DNA of 64,000 nucleotides from DATJLY01 sp035518375. Lineage in GTDB: Bacteria > Pseudomonadota > Alphaproteobacteria > ATCC43930 > CGMCC-115725. The first letter of the stretch is position 1, and each line of letters opens with the position of its first letter. The position numbers were made by a program, and so were the translations under genes. Shown here piece by piece: positions 1-7,980 of the stretch. The notes under the pieces were generated by a model. That model was not told the DNA's origin. It ran no database searches and was given only the letters and a program-made list of their open reading frames with translations. The stretch spans positions 1 to 64,000 of the forward strand of contig DATIXQ010000123.1 of NCBI GenBank assembly GCA_035518375.1, written 5' to 3'.

Positions 1-828
1 CTCGCCGAGACGCGCAATTTCGACGGCACCGTCAATTTCATCTTCCAACCGGCCGAGGAAGGTCTGGGCGGCGCGACGGCGATGCTGAAAGACGGGCTCT
101 TCCAGCGCTTTCCGTGCGAGGCGGTATTCGGCATGCACAACCGGCCCGGCCTCGCCAGCGGCAAGTTCGCGATCCGGGCCGGCGCGATGATGGCCGGCGG
201 CGCCTTCTTCGACATCGCGATCGAGGGCCGCGGCGCGCACGGCGCGCGCCCGGAAGCCGGCGTCGATCCGGTCGTCGTCGCGGCGCACGTGACGACGGCA
301 TTGCAGACGATCGTCGCGCGCAACGTGCGCCCGCTCGACACCGCGGTGCTCAGCATCACGCAGATACACGCAGGCGAAGCCTATAACGTCATCCCCGAGC
401 GCGCGGTGATCCGCGGCACGGTGCGCACGTTCAGCGACGAGACCATGAAGCTCATCGAGGGCAACATGGCGCGGGTGGCCTCAGGCGTCGCGCAAGGCCT
501 TGGCGCCACCGCCGCACTCGACTTCCGCTACCTCTTCCTGCCGCTCGTCAATGACGCGGGCGAAACGGAGTTCATGGCCGACGTCGCGGCCGAGATCGTC
601 GGCGCCGAGAACGTCAACCGCTCCGGCCATCTCTCGATGGCGTCCGAGGACTTCTCTTACATGCTCGCCGAGTGCCCCGGCGCCTACATGCAGATCGGCA
701 ACGGCGACCGGCCCGGAGGCTGCGAGGTGCACAATCCCGGCTACGATTTCAACGACGAGATTCTGCCCCTCGGGGCGAGCCTGTTCGCGCGGCTCGTTGA
801 GAAAAGGCTCGCGCGCAGGCCCGCCTGA
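1..828 (+). CDS. M20-family amidohydrolase (hippurate/IAA-amino-acid hydrolase-like), 5' truncated
   Basis: The reading frame is open from the first base, so the start lies left of the window and about 275 C-terminal residues remain. The family hydrolyses N-acyl amino acids using two metal ions. Visible motifs are FQPAEEG near the left edge (catalytic/metal Glu pair), the lid or dimerisation stretch with GRGAHGARPEAGVDPV, SEDFSYML (metal-binding Glu) and the terminal VHNPGYDFND histidine. The first part of the metal site is missing because of the window edge. Substrate cannot be told from sequence: hippurate, indole-acetyl conjugates and N-acetyl amino acids are all used by relatives. Confidence 0.9.
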   Translation, partial: LAETRNFDGTVNFIFQPAEEGLGGATAMLKDGLFQRFPCEAVFGMHNRPGLASGKFAIRAGAMMAGGAFFDIAIEGRGAHGARPEAGVDPVVVAAHVTTALQTIVARNVRPLDTAVLSITQIHAGEAYNVIPERAVIRGTVRTFSDETMKLIEGNMARVASGVAQGLGATAALDFRYLFLPLVNDAGETEFMADVAAEIVGAENVNRSGHLSMASEDFSYMLAECPGAYMQIGNGDRPGGCEVHNPGYDFNDEILPLGASLFARLVEKRLARRPA

Positions 829-834
829 TGCGCG

Positions 835-1086
835 TCAGTGCTTCTGCATCTGGCTGAGCTCTTGCTGGTTGAGCTCATCGGCGCTGTTGTCGCCGGCCTT
901 GCTGCTTTTCTTGGACATGCTCATACCGCTCATGGCGGCAGGCTTGTGCGCCTTGGCGGCCTTCGGCTTCATGGTCTGCGCCTTGGCCGGCGGCGAGCTG
1001 CTGGGCGGCATTGTCTGCGTCTGCGCCAGCGCCGGCGCGATGGCGAGTGTGGCTACGAACGCCGTGGTTGCAAACAAGCGGGACAT
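835..1086 (-). CDS. small exported Lys/Ser-rich protein
   Basis: This encodes 83 residues with a clear Sec signal peptide: MSRL, a hydrophobic stretch, then cleavage after APALA. The mature part is low complexity, rich in Lys, Ala, Pro, Ser and Met (KPKAAKAHKPAAMSGMSMSKK), and ends NQQELSQMQKH. A GGAG ribosome site lies just upstream of the ATG on the minus strand. No enzymatic motif is visible. Basic proteins of this type are often described as periplasmic or hypothetical; no function is assigned. It converges on the amidohydrolase with a 6-base gap. Confidence 0.7.
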   Translation of the reverse strand: MSRLFATTAFVATLAIAPALAQTQTMPPSSSPPAKAQTMKPKAAKAHKPAAMSGMSMSKKSSKAGDNSADELNQQELSQMQKH

Positions 1087-1297
1087 GAGAGTTTCTCCGT
1101 GTTGATCGGCGTGGGACGGGCGCCCCCGTGTCGATAATATAGCGTACCGCCCGAATATAACGCACCGCCCGGCAGAACGGCTCAGCTCAACCTACGCGCA
1201 GACGGGTGGGGTACCGTCTGCCTTTCCCGTCGAAGGCTCGCGTATTTTCCTGTCCCGGGCGTTGTCCGCGACGGCATCAAATGACCGGAGCAGGGGG
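1087..1297. other. intergenic, upstream of small exported protein
   Basis: This gap holds the 5' leader of the minus-strand exported-protein gene. A short near-direct repeat occurs around 1141-1172 (two copies of a unit resembling cgcaccgcccg/cgtaccgcccg). I see no convincing promoter, RNA gene or further reading frame. Confidence 0.4.
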
Positions 1298-1399
1298 ATG
1301 CGCGGTCAGTATCCGCTCTTGTTCGGGCTCGGGCTCGTCGCCTGGGGTGCGCTCGTCCTCGCCGTAATGGAGGGGGGCAGGCTCTTCAGCATCTGGTGA
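1298..1399 (+). CDS. possible 33-residue membrane miniprotein
   Basis: An ATG frame of 33 codons begins MRGQYPLLFGLGLVAWGALV and ends in GRLFSIW before TGA. It would form one transmembrane helix with a short cytoplasmic arginine end. The purine-rich stretch ggagcaggggg sits immediately upstream as a ribosome site. It lies 49 bases ahead of the MDR gene. The size makes chance likely enough that this is only a candidate; many single-helix miniproteins look exactly like this. No family is recognised. Confidence 0.4.
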   Translation: MRGQYPLLFGLGLVAWGALVLAVMEGGRLFSIW

Positions 1400-1448
1400 G
1401 CCGCGTAGCGGCTGGCCAAGGGGAGAGGGCAGTCTATAGTCCCGGCCC

Positions 1449-2462
1449 ATGAAGGCCGTCGTCATGCGCAGTTTTGGGCCGCCCGAGGTCCTTCGCCTGG
1501 AAGAGGTCCCGACCCCGGTTCCCGGTCCCGGCGAGGTGCTGGTCGAGGTCCACGCCGTTTCGGTCAATCGGACGCTCGACCTCATCGTCCGTTCGGGCAA
1601 GTATCCGCGTCCCGTCGAACTGCCGCATGTGCTTGGGGTCGACCCGTCGGGCGTCGTGGTGGCGGTGGGCGAAGGCGTGCGGCAGCGCAAGGTCGGCGAC
1701 CGCGTCGCCTCGCACCTGCGCCTCGATTCCGGCCCCGCGACCCAGACCACTGTGCTGCTCGGGGTCAACATCTGGGGCGGCTATGCCGAGTACGTGCGCC
1801 TGCCCGAACGCTCGACCTACATCGTGCCGGACGGGCTCGATTTCGTGACGGCGACGGTGGTCGCACGCCACGCGCCCCTCGCCTTCGCCATGCTGCGCGA
1901 GAAGGTGCGGGTGGCGCCCGGCGAGTGGGTGCTGGTGATGGGCGCCGCGGGCGGCCTCGGCAGCGTCGCGGTGCAGGTCGCGAAGTATCTGGGTGCCAAG
2001 GTGATCGCCGCCGCCGGATCTGATGCGCGCGTCAAGGCCGCGTGCGAGCTCGGCGCCGATGCCGGCGTCAACTACCGCGCCGCCGATCTCACCGCCGAGG
2101 CGCGACGCATCGCCGGGCGCGGCGTCGACATCGTGCTCGAGAATATCGGCGATCCCGAGCTCTTCCGTGCCGCGTTCCGCAGTCTTGGGCCGAATGGCCG
2201 GCTCGTGACCGCGGGCAGCCACGGCGGCGGTGTCGTGCCGCTCGAGGTGACGCATCTCTATTTCAATCACATCACCATCATGGGTTGGACCGGGCAGAGC
2301 GACGCGGACGTAGACGAGAGCCTGAAGGCTGCGGCCGCCGGCCGCTTGCGCGTGCTTGTCGACCGCGTGCTGCCATTGGCCGAGGCCGCCGAGGCACACC
2401 GGATCGTTGCCGAGCGCGGCGGCATCGGCAAAGTGGTGCTGGTCCCTTCGGCGCGGCCCTGA
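1449..2462 (+). CDS. zinc-type MDR / NADPH:quinone oxidoreductase family protein
   Basis: This 337-residue protein has the length and layout of the quinone-oxidoreductase branch of the medium-chain dehydrogenases. The N-terminal GroES-like domain starts MKAVVMRSFGPPEVLRLEE and carries PGPGEVLVEVHAVSVN and LGVDPSGVVVAVGEGV. A Rossmann domain follows with MGAAGGLGSVAVQVAKYLGA, the NAD(P)H-binding loop. The structural zinc cysteine cluster of alcohol dehydrogenases is absent, which fits a zinc-free reductase. The ATG follows a weak purine-rich leader. Its stop is 15 bases from the cyclase gene, so co-transcription is plausible. The substrate is unknown; relatives reduce quinones or enones. Confidence 0.9.
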   Translation: MKAVVMRSFGPPEVLRLEEVPTPVPGPGEVLVEVHAVSVNRTLDLIVRSGKYPRPVELPHVLGVDPSGVVVAVGEGVRQRKVGDRVASHLRLDSGPATQTTVLLGVNIWGGYAEYVRLPERSTYIVPDGLDFVTATVVARHAPLAFAMLREKVRVAPGEWVLVMGAAGGLGSVAVQVAKYLGAKVIAAAGSDARVKAACELGADAGVNYRAADLTAEARRIAGRGVDIVLENIGDPELFRAAFRSLGPNGRLVTAGSHGGGVVPLEVTHLYFNHITIMGWTGQSDADVDESLKAAAAGRLRVLVDRVLPLAEAAEAHRIVAERGGIGKVVLVPSARP

Positions 2463-2477
2463 TCGCGATCGATCATT

Positions 2478-3665
2478 GTGGCAAAAACGCATGCCGCAAG
2501 CGGCGACGAGATCGTCCGCTGGATCCTGACGGAGGGGCGCGAGGCGCCCAATCCGGCGCGCTTCCTCACCAACATGTGTCTGCGCCTGGTCGAGGCGGGC
2601 GTGCCGCTTTGGCGCGTCACCATCTGGGTCGCGACGCTCCATCCGCAAATCCGCGCCTTTGGCTGGCGCTGGTGGCGCGGACGGCCGGTCAGCGAGGAGG
2701 TCCGCGTCGCGCAAGGGATCGAGCGCACCGAGGAATACATCCTGAGCCCGCTGCGCCCGACGATCGAGGAAGGAAAGGTGCTGCGCCGCCGGCTCGGCGA
2801 GGAGGGCCCGGCCGAGTTTCCGCTGCTCGCCGAGCTGCAGGCCGAGGGCGGCACCGATTACATCGCCGCGCCGCTCAATCGCATGGGCTCGCGTTATCCG
2901 GTGGTCGCCTGGGCGAGCGATCGTTCCGGCGGCTTCGACGACGACGACCTCGCACTGCTCGAGACGATCCGTCCCGCGCTCGCGGCCGTGATCGAGGTGA
3001 TCGCCGTGCGCCGTACCGCGCGCGGGCTTTTCGCGATCTATCACGGCCAGCATGTCGGCGAGCGCGTGTTCGAGGGAAATGTCCGGCGCGGCGAGTTCGC
3101 GATCGTGCGCACCGCCATCATGGCGACCGACCTGCGCGACTTCACCGGGATCTCCGACCGGTTGCCCGGCGAGGACGTGATCGACGCACTCGACGATTAC
3201 TTCGAGCACGTCGCGCTCGCGACGCACGGCGCCAAGGGCCACATCCTCAAATTCATCGGCGACGGCGTGCTCGCCGTCTTCGGCATCGACGGCATGAGCG
3301 ATGCTGAAGCGTCGGCCGCGGCGCTTGCGGCCGCGCGCGACATCGTCGCCCGCCTTGCCGCCCACAACGCCGCCGGCGGTGAATCCGGGCGCGTCGAGCT
3401 GCGCGCCGGGATCGGGCTCCATATCGGCGACATCATGTACGGCAATGTCGGCTCGGCCGACCGGCTCGACTTCACGGCGATCGGGCCGGCGGTCAATCTC
3501 GCCTTCCGTCTCGAAGATCTGACGAAGACGCTGAAGCGTCCAGTGCTCGCCTCGGGCGCCTTTGCCGAGGCCTGCCCGGTCGCGCTGTCGCCTCTCGGCT
3601 CGCATCCGATCCGCGGCCTGAGCGATCTCGAAGACGTCTACGGCTTGCCCGAGCACGATCGTTAA
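2478..3665 (+). CDS. class III adenylate/guanylate cyclase with N-terminal sensory domain
   Basis: 395 residues from a GTG start. About 200 N-terminal residues form a non-membrane domain recurrent in alphaproteobacterial cyclases, with PLWRVTIWVATLHPQIRAFG near residues 43-62. Residues 205-395 are the catalytic domain: metal Asp in ATDLRDFTG (about D218), KFIGDGVLAVF with the base-reading Lys and second metal Asp (about K258, D262), substrate Asp in DRLDFTAIG (about D331), and Asn/Arg of AVNLAFRLE (about N340, R344). The Lys/Asp pair favours ATP, hence cyclic AMP. It is probably soluble. The gene precedes a receiver and a hybrid kinase on the same strand, suggesting a joint signalling function (inference). 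Confidence 0.9.
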   Translation: MAKTHAASGDEIVRWILTEGREAPNPARFLTNMCLRLVEAGVPLWRVTIWVATLHPQIRAFGWRWWRGRPVSEEVRVAQGIERTEEYILSPLRPTIEEGKVLRRRLGEEGPAEFPLLAELQAEGGTDYIAAPLNRMGSRYPVVAWASDRSGGFDDDDLALLETIRPALAAVIEVIAVRRTARGLFAIYHGQHVGERVFEGNVRRGEFAIVRTAIMATDLRDFTGISDRLPGEDVIDALDDYFEHVALATHGAKGHILKFIGDGVLAVFGIDGMSDAEASAAALAAARDIVARLAAHNAAGGESGRVELRAGIGLHIGDIMYGNVGSADRLDFTAIGPAVNLAFRLEDLTKTLKRPVLASGAFAEACPVALSPLGSHPIRGLSDLEDVYGLPEHDR

Positions 3666-3734
3666 CGAACGCTCAAAATCAAGGAAATATCAATCTTTCG
3701 CCCGCAGCCTGAGGCCCGAGAGGAGCGGGACCCG

Positions 3735-4103
3735 GTGCCGAACATTCTCGTCATCGACGACAACGCCGCCGTACGGAAGGCGGTCATTATGATGCTCGAG
3801 ACGAGCGGGCATCATGTCGTCGGCGCGAAGGACGGCACCGAGGCGATGCGCGCGTTCGATGCGGAGGCGCCCGATCTCGTCATCGTCGACATCATCATGC
3901 CCGACAAGGACGGCATCGAGCTCATCCGCGAGATGCGGCTCAGGCGGCCGGATGCGCGCATCATCGCCATGAGCGGCGGCGGCCGCTTCCCCAATCTCGA
4001 TTTTCTCAAGATGGCGCGCGCTTTCGGGGCGGCGGACGCGGTCGCGAAGCCGATCGATCCGGACGATCTGGCGGCGCGGGTCGAAGCCTGCCTCGGGGCC
4101 TGA
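3735..4103 (+). CDS. single-domain response regulator (CheY-like)
   Basis: 122 residues from GTG, a stand-alone receiver domain with all active-site positions: acidic pair D8/D9 (VIDDN), phospho-acceptor D52 in VIVDIIMPDKDG, Ser80 at the end of the fourth strand, and Lys105 in VAKPID. With no output domain it acts by protein contact or as a phosphate shuttle. A gaggagcggg ribosome site lies upstream. Only 3 bases separate it from the downstream hybrid kinase, so the two are almost surely translated from one message and the kinase is the likely phosphodonor (inference). Confidence 0.92.
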   Translation: MPNILVIDDNAAVRKAVIMMLETSGHHVVGAKDGTEAMRAFDAEAPDLVIVDIIMPDKDGIELIREMRLRRPDARIIAMSGGGRFPNLDFLKMARAFGAADAVAKPIDPDDLAARVEACLGA

Positions 4104-4106
4104 TCG

Positions 4107-5855
4107 GTGGGCGCCGACGCGCTCGAGCTTCTGGCCGAGAGCATCGAAACCGTGCGGGGCGGTCTCGCGATCCTCGACGCCGCGGGCTCCGTCCTTATAG
4201 CCAACGAGCGCTACCGTAAAATCTACCCGCTCGTCGCGCCGTGGGCTGGCGGCGACGGCGACGAAGGGATCGTCGAGATCGACGGCGAGGAGTGCTGGAT
4301 CCGCATCAACGAGCGGCCGATGAGATCGGGCGCGATGATGCGCCGGCTGATCGAAACGACCGAGCAGAAGAGCCGCGAAGCCGACCTGATGACGTCGCAG
4401 ATGCGCTTGCGCGAAGCAGTCGAGGCGCTCGAAGAAGGATTCGTCCTGTTCGATCGCTACGACCAACTCGTGCTGTGCAACGGCCGTTATCGCACCATTT
4501 TCAGCGCCATCGCTGACCTCATCGCGCCGGGCGCGACTTTCGAGATGCTGGTCCGCGCCGTCGTCGCGCGCGGGTGGAGCATCGAGCAGGAAAGCCGTGA
4601 CGAGGCGTGGATCGCGCAGCGGCTCGCCGCGCATCGCGCCGGCAGCGGCGTCTACGAGTATCTCATGAGCGATGGTCGCTGGATCTTGGCGCGCGAGCGC
4701 AAGACCGCCGACGGGGGCTGCGTCGTCACCTTCGCCGACATCACCGAGCGCAAGGCGGCGGCCGAACGCCAGCGCCAATCCCAGAAACTCGAGGCGCTGG
4801 GCTATCTCGCCGGCGGCGTCGCGCACGAGTTCAACAATCTCCTGACCGCCATCGGCGGCTTCGCCAAGATGGCGCTGCGCCGCCTGGGCCAGGCTGATTA
4901 CGTGCGCGAGTGCCTCGACGACATCATCGCTTCGTCCGACCGCGCCGCGCACCTGACGCGGCAGCTCCTCGCCTTCGGACGAAAGCAGCCGCTCGATGCG
5001 GAGATCGTCCGTGCGGCCGACATCGTGCGCGGCCTCGACCGGATGTTGCGGACGCTTGTCCCCGAGACGATCGAGCTCGTGCTCGATATCGCCGACGATG
5101 ATGCTGCGATCGCGGTCGATCCGAACGAGGTGTCCCAGGCGGTTCTGAACCTCGCGATCAATGCGCGCGATGCGATGCCGTATGGAGGGCGTCTCGTTGT
5201 CGGCACCGGCATCGTGACCGCGCCGGCGCGGCCCGCGACTGTAGAAAAGGGGCTCGCCGGCGTGCGCTGCGCTTCGATCTTCGTGCGCGACACCGGAAGC
5301 GGCATGAGCGGCGCCGTCCTTGCGCACATCTTCGAGCCGTTCTTCACGACGAAGGAGCAGGGCAAGGGAACCGGCCTCGGCCTCCCGGCTGTCTTGAGTA
5401 TCGTCGAGCGATCGGGCGGCGCGGTCGACGTCGAAACCGAAGCGGGGCGCGGCACGATTTTCTCGATCCTCTTGCCGCTCGCCACGGGCGCGCCCGAGGC
5501 GCTCCGGACGCAGCCGCACCGCAATGTCCTCATCGTGATCGCCGAACCCGAGCTGCGCAATCTCGCCTATGCCGCGCTCACGGAGCACGGGTTCCAGTGC
5601 GCTCGTGCCGCCGAACGCGATGAGGCGCTCGCCATTCTCGCACGCACCGGCGCGCCGCCGGATCTGCTGCTCGCCAGCTCCGCGGTGCCGGACAAGCGCC
5701 CCGACCTCGCCGCCGAATTGATGGTGCGGTTTCCACTCCTCAAGTTCCTGTGCGTGGCCGCCTCCGCGCGCGCGCCGTTCACCGCCGAGCAGCTTGTGGC
5801 GGACGTGCGCGCCGCGCTCGATGCGGCGGGCCCGGTCTTTCTCGAGGCAAGCTGA
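4107..5855 (+). CDS. PAS-containing hybrid histidine kinase with degenerate receiver
   Basis: 582 residues, GTG start, no membrane segment. Two PAS-type segments (about 10-85 and 100-215) lead to a HisKA dimerisation helix with the phospho-acceptor in GGVAHEFNNLLT (H240). The HATPase domain shows the N box NLAINARDAM, G1 DTGSGM and G2 GKGTGLGL. A terminal receiver-like domain starts near residue 470 (NVLIVIAEPELR), but the acidic pair is AEPE and the phospho-Asp position reads LLLASSAVPD with no Asp in place, so it should not accept phosphate. The kinase probably passes phosphate to the separate receiver encoded 3 bases upstream. It is likely a cytoplasmic sensor. Confidence 0.9.
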   Translation: MGADALELLAESIETVRGGLAILDAAGSVLIANERYRKIYPLVAPWAGGDGDEGIVEIDGEECWIRINERPMRSGAMMRRLIETTEQKSREADLMTSQMRLREAVEALEEGFVLFDRYDQLVLCNGRYRTIFSAIADLIAPGATFEMLVRAVVARGWSIEQESRDEAWIAQRLAAHRAGSGVYEYLMSDGRWILARERKTADGGCVVTFADITERKAAAERQRQSQKLEALGYLAGGVAHEFNNLLTAIGGFAKMALRRLGQADYVRECLDDIIASSDRAAHLTRQLLAFGRKQPLDAEIVRAADIVRGLDRMLRTLVPETIELVLDIADDDAAIAVDPNEVSQAVLNLAINARDAMPYGGRLVVGTGIVTAPARPATVEKGLAGVRCASIFVRDTGSGMSGAVLAHIFEPFFTTKEQGKGTGLGLPAVLSIVERSGGAVDVETEAGRGTIFSILLPLATGAPEALRTQPHRNVLIVIAEPELRNLAYAALTEHGFQCARAAERDEALAILARTGAPPDLLLASSAVPDKRPDLAAELMVRFPLLKFLCVAASARAPFTAEQLVADVRAALDAAGPVFLEAS

Positions 5856-5861
5856 GGCGCG

Positions 5862-6749
5862 TTAGCGCCGAAACAGCAGGTCGCCCTGCCGCAATCCATG
5901 CGATGTGAGCGGCACGGGCGCGGCGCGGCGCGCGTGCGTATATTCAGCGGCGGAATAGGTGTTCTCGATCTGGAACGCGGCAAAGCCGGCGCTCGCGAAG
6001 ATGTCGGCGAGCGCGGCGACCGAGCCGCCGGATGCCTCGATCGCGTCCGCATCGATCTCGACCAGGATTTCCGCACGCGGCGAAAGATCGCGAAGCCGGT
6101 CGCGCAAGCCCGCCACGACGAGCCACTCCGCTCCCTCGACATCGATCTTGATGAGGCGCGCCGCGCGGAGCGCGTCCTCCGGCACGATGTCGGGAAGCGC
6201 CCGGCCTTCGACGCCGGTCTCGACCGGATGGGACGCCACAGCCTCGAAACGGTCGAGCACGCTTGCGCGGCCGCGATTGGCCGGATCGTGCAAATGCACG
6301 GAAACCGGGCGCCTTCCATCGATTGCGGCGCAGTTGAGGGGAACGATGGTGCGGAAGGAATTGCGTGCGATGTTGCGCTCGAGGTCGCGATAGATGCTGG
6401 GGGAGGCTTCGATCGCGAAGACGCGGCCCGTGGGTCCGATGCGCGTGGCGGCGAGGAGCGCGTAGTAACCGATATTGGCGCCGACATCGATCATCACATC
6501 GCCGGGCGCGAGCGCCGCTGCGACATAGTGCGTGATCGACGGCTCCCACAGGCCGAAAAGCGCGATGCGCCCGCCGAGGAAATCGCCCGTGTCGACCTCC
6601 ATGCGGGCGCCGAAACACGTGGCGACGGCAAGCTGCCGCGGCCAACGCCGCAACAGTCCGCGCGCGAGGCGCTTTTCGAGCGCACGGTTCCACGGCAGAT
6701 GCGGCAGCGTCCGGAAATACCAACCTGCCGCGCGCAAGGCGCACAGCAC
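5862..6749 (-). CDS. FkbM-family SAM-dependent methyltransferase
   Basis: 295 residues, GTG start. The Rossmann methyltransferase core begins at VMIDVGANIGYYALLAATRI (SAM-binding glycine loop) and continues with VFAIEASPSIYRDLERN, where Glu binds the ribose. Later LIKIDVEGAEWLVVAGL is the FkbM-type hallmark. The family O-methylates sugars and polyketides; the acceptor here is unknown. The gene converges on the histidine kinase with 6 bases between, and tRNA-Gly lies just upstream on the same strand. Transcription from the tRNA promoter side is possible but not shown. Confidence 0.88.
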   Translation of the reverse strand: MLCALRAAGWYFRTLPHLPWNRALEKRLARGLLRRWPRQLAVATCFGARMEVDTGDFLGGRIALFGLWEPSITHYVAAALAPGDVMIDVGANIGYYALLAATRIGPTGRVFAIEASPSIYRDLERNIARNSFRTIVPLNCAAIDGRRPVSVHLHDPANRGRASVLDRFEAVASHPVETGVEGRALPDIVPEDALRAARLIKIDVEGAEWLVVAGLRDRLRDLSPRAEILVEIDADAIEASGGSVAALADIFASAGFAAFQIENTYSAAEYTHARRAAPVPLTSHGLRQGDLLFRR

Positions 6750-6772
6750 CGGCAGATCGTTCAGGCGCGGAG

Positions 6773-6846
6773 TGGAGCGGGTGAAGGGAATCGAACCCTC
6801 GTCGTAAGCTTGGGAAGCTTCTGCTCTACCATTGAGCTACACCCGC
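6773..6846 (-). tRNA. tRNA-Gly (CCC)
   Basis: The minus strand folds into a full cloverleaf. Acceptor arm GCGGGTG pairs with CACCCGC, the D arm is GCTC..GAGC, the anticodon arm is AAGC..GCTT around the loop TTCCCAA (anticodon CCC after the invariant T33), and the T arm is GAGGG/CCCTT around TTCGATT. CCA is encoded after discriminator T. It closely resembles the Escherichia coli Gly-CCC isoacceptor. The base pair 27-43 is mismatched (G-A), leaving a four-pair anticodon stem core. It reads GGG codons. Confidence 0.95.
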
Positions 6847-6908
6847 CTCCCCGCGCGCGAGACTACGCCCTCGCGCGCGCCGCTTCAACATAGGCGCGAT
6901 GCGCGCTC

Positions 6909-7340
6909 TCAGGCGCTGGTAATGAACTGGCGCAGCGAGCTTGCTTCGGATTCGACCTCGTCGAGGCGGTTCTTGACGACGTCGCCGATGCTGACGATGC
7001 CGCTGAGCCGGCCGTTCTCGACCACCGGCAGGTGGCGAATACGGCGCGTCGTCATCTCGGCCATGATGTCCGCGACCGTGTCGTCCGGCCGGCAGGAATA
7101 GACGTGCCGCGTCATCAGCGCCGCGACCTTGAGCTCGAGCGTGCGCGCGCCCTCGTCGGCGAGCGCGTGAATGATGTCGCGCTCCGACAGGATGCCGCCG
7201 ACGCGCTCGCCGTCGTCGCTCACGACGACGGCACCGATCCGCTTGCGCCGCATCAGATCGACCGCATCGGCAATGCTGGCATCGGGCTCGATCGTGACGA
7301 CCGCCCGTCCCTTCGCTTGCAGAATGGTCTCGACATTCAT
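6909..7340 (-). CDS. tandem CBS-domain protein
   Basis: 143 residues if translation begins at MNVETILQAKG, the first Met of the domain. An upstream Met at 7442 would add an unlikely Arg/Gly-rich leader. Two CBS motifs fill the protein. The first has VVTIEPDASIADAVDLMRRK and IGAVVVSDDGERVGGILSER; the second has MTRHVYSCRPDDTVADIMAE and RIRHLPVVENGRLSGIVSIG. CBS pairs bind adenosine nucleotides such as AMP, ATP or SAM and usually act as regulatory or stress proteins when stand-alone. No partner enzyme is fused. It sits upstream of tRNA-Gly on the same strand. Confidence 0.9.
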   Translation of the reverse strand: MNVETILQAKGRAVVTIEPDASIADAVDLMRRKRIGAVVVSDDGERVGGILSERDIIHALADEGARTLELKVAALMTRHVYSCRPDDTVADIMAEMTTRRIRHLPVVENGRLSGIVSIGDVVKNRLDEVESEASSLRQFITSA

Positions 7341-7527
7341 GAGCGCCTCCATCGCTCCAAACGAGAGCGGCGCTCGTCCCAGCGGCCGAGGCCGCCCCCA
7401 CCACGCGCGGAATGCGGCGACCCCGCCGCCCCGCACACGCACAGTCTATGCCTAAATGCCGGACCGGTGAACTCCCGTTCCGGGGGCGGCTATGCTAAAA
7501 AAGGGACATTTGAAGGAAGGAGTACGC

Positions 7528-7968
7528 ATGCAGCCGACGCCGATCACGGACTCGCTGAGCGTGGCCGGGCAGATCACGCGCGAGGATATCGCGGCGCTCG
7601 CCAAGGAAGGTTACGGCACCATCATCAACAATCGCCCCGACGGCGAGGAGCCGGGCCAACTCGGCCATGAGGAGGCCGCCGCCGAAGCCGCCAAGCACGG
7701 CATGGAGTACCACTACATTCCGGTGCTGACCAACACGATCTCGGTGCGCGACGTGGTTGCGCACCAGAAGGCGGTGCTGCGCGGGGGCCACAAGGTGCTC
7801 GCGCACTGCCGCAGCGGCACGCGCTCCTATCTTCTCTGGGCCGCCTCGCGCGCGCTCTACGACCGCGAAAGCGCGCTGAAGCTCGTCGCCGAGGGCGCGA
7901 CCAAGGGCTTCGATCTCCGCGTGCTGCCGAGCCTCGTCGAAAAGCTCGAAGCGGAGAAGGCGGGCTAG
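7528..7968 (+). CDS. DUF442 / TIGR01244 phosphatase-like protein
   Basis: 146 residues from an ATG preceded by an excellent ribosome site (gaaggaagg). The fold is that of dual-specificity phosphatase-like proteins found alone or fused to metallo-hydrolases in sulfide metabolism (the BLH type). The active loop HCRSGTRS gives the C-X5-R signature, with Cys and Arg present. NNRPDGEEPGQ and EYHYIPVL are conserved flanks. Relatives are annotated as TIGR01244 sulfur transferases; whether this acts on phosphate or persulfide cannot be read here. A PanE-type gene starts 12 bases downstream. Confidence 0.87.
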   Translation: MQPTPITDSLSVAGQITREDIAALAKEGYGTIINNRPDGEEPGQLGHEEAAAEAAKHGMEYHYIPVLTNTISVRDVVAHQKAVLRGGHKVLAHCRSGTRSYLLWAASRALYDRESALKLVAEGATKGFDLRVLPSLVEKLEAEKAG

Positions 7969-7980
7969 CGAGCCCGCGGA

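Noticed and set aside
1434..3656. 740-codon open frame on the minus strand
   Set aside because: It is antisense to the MDR and cyclase genes; the protein is Arg/Ala-rich and without domains, as expected from GC-rich third positions.
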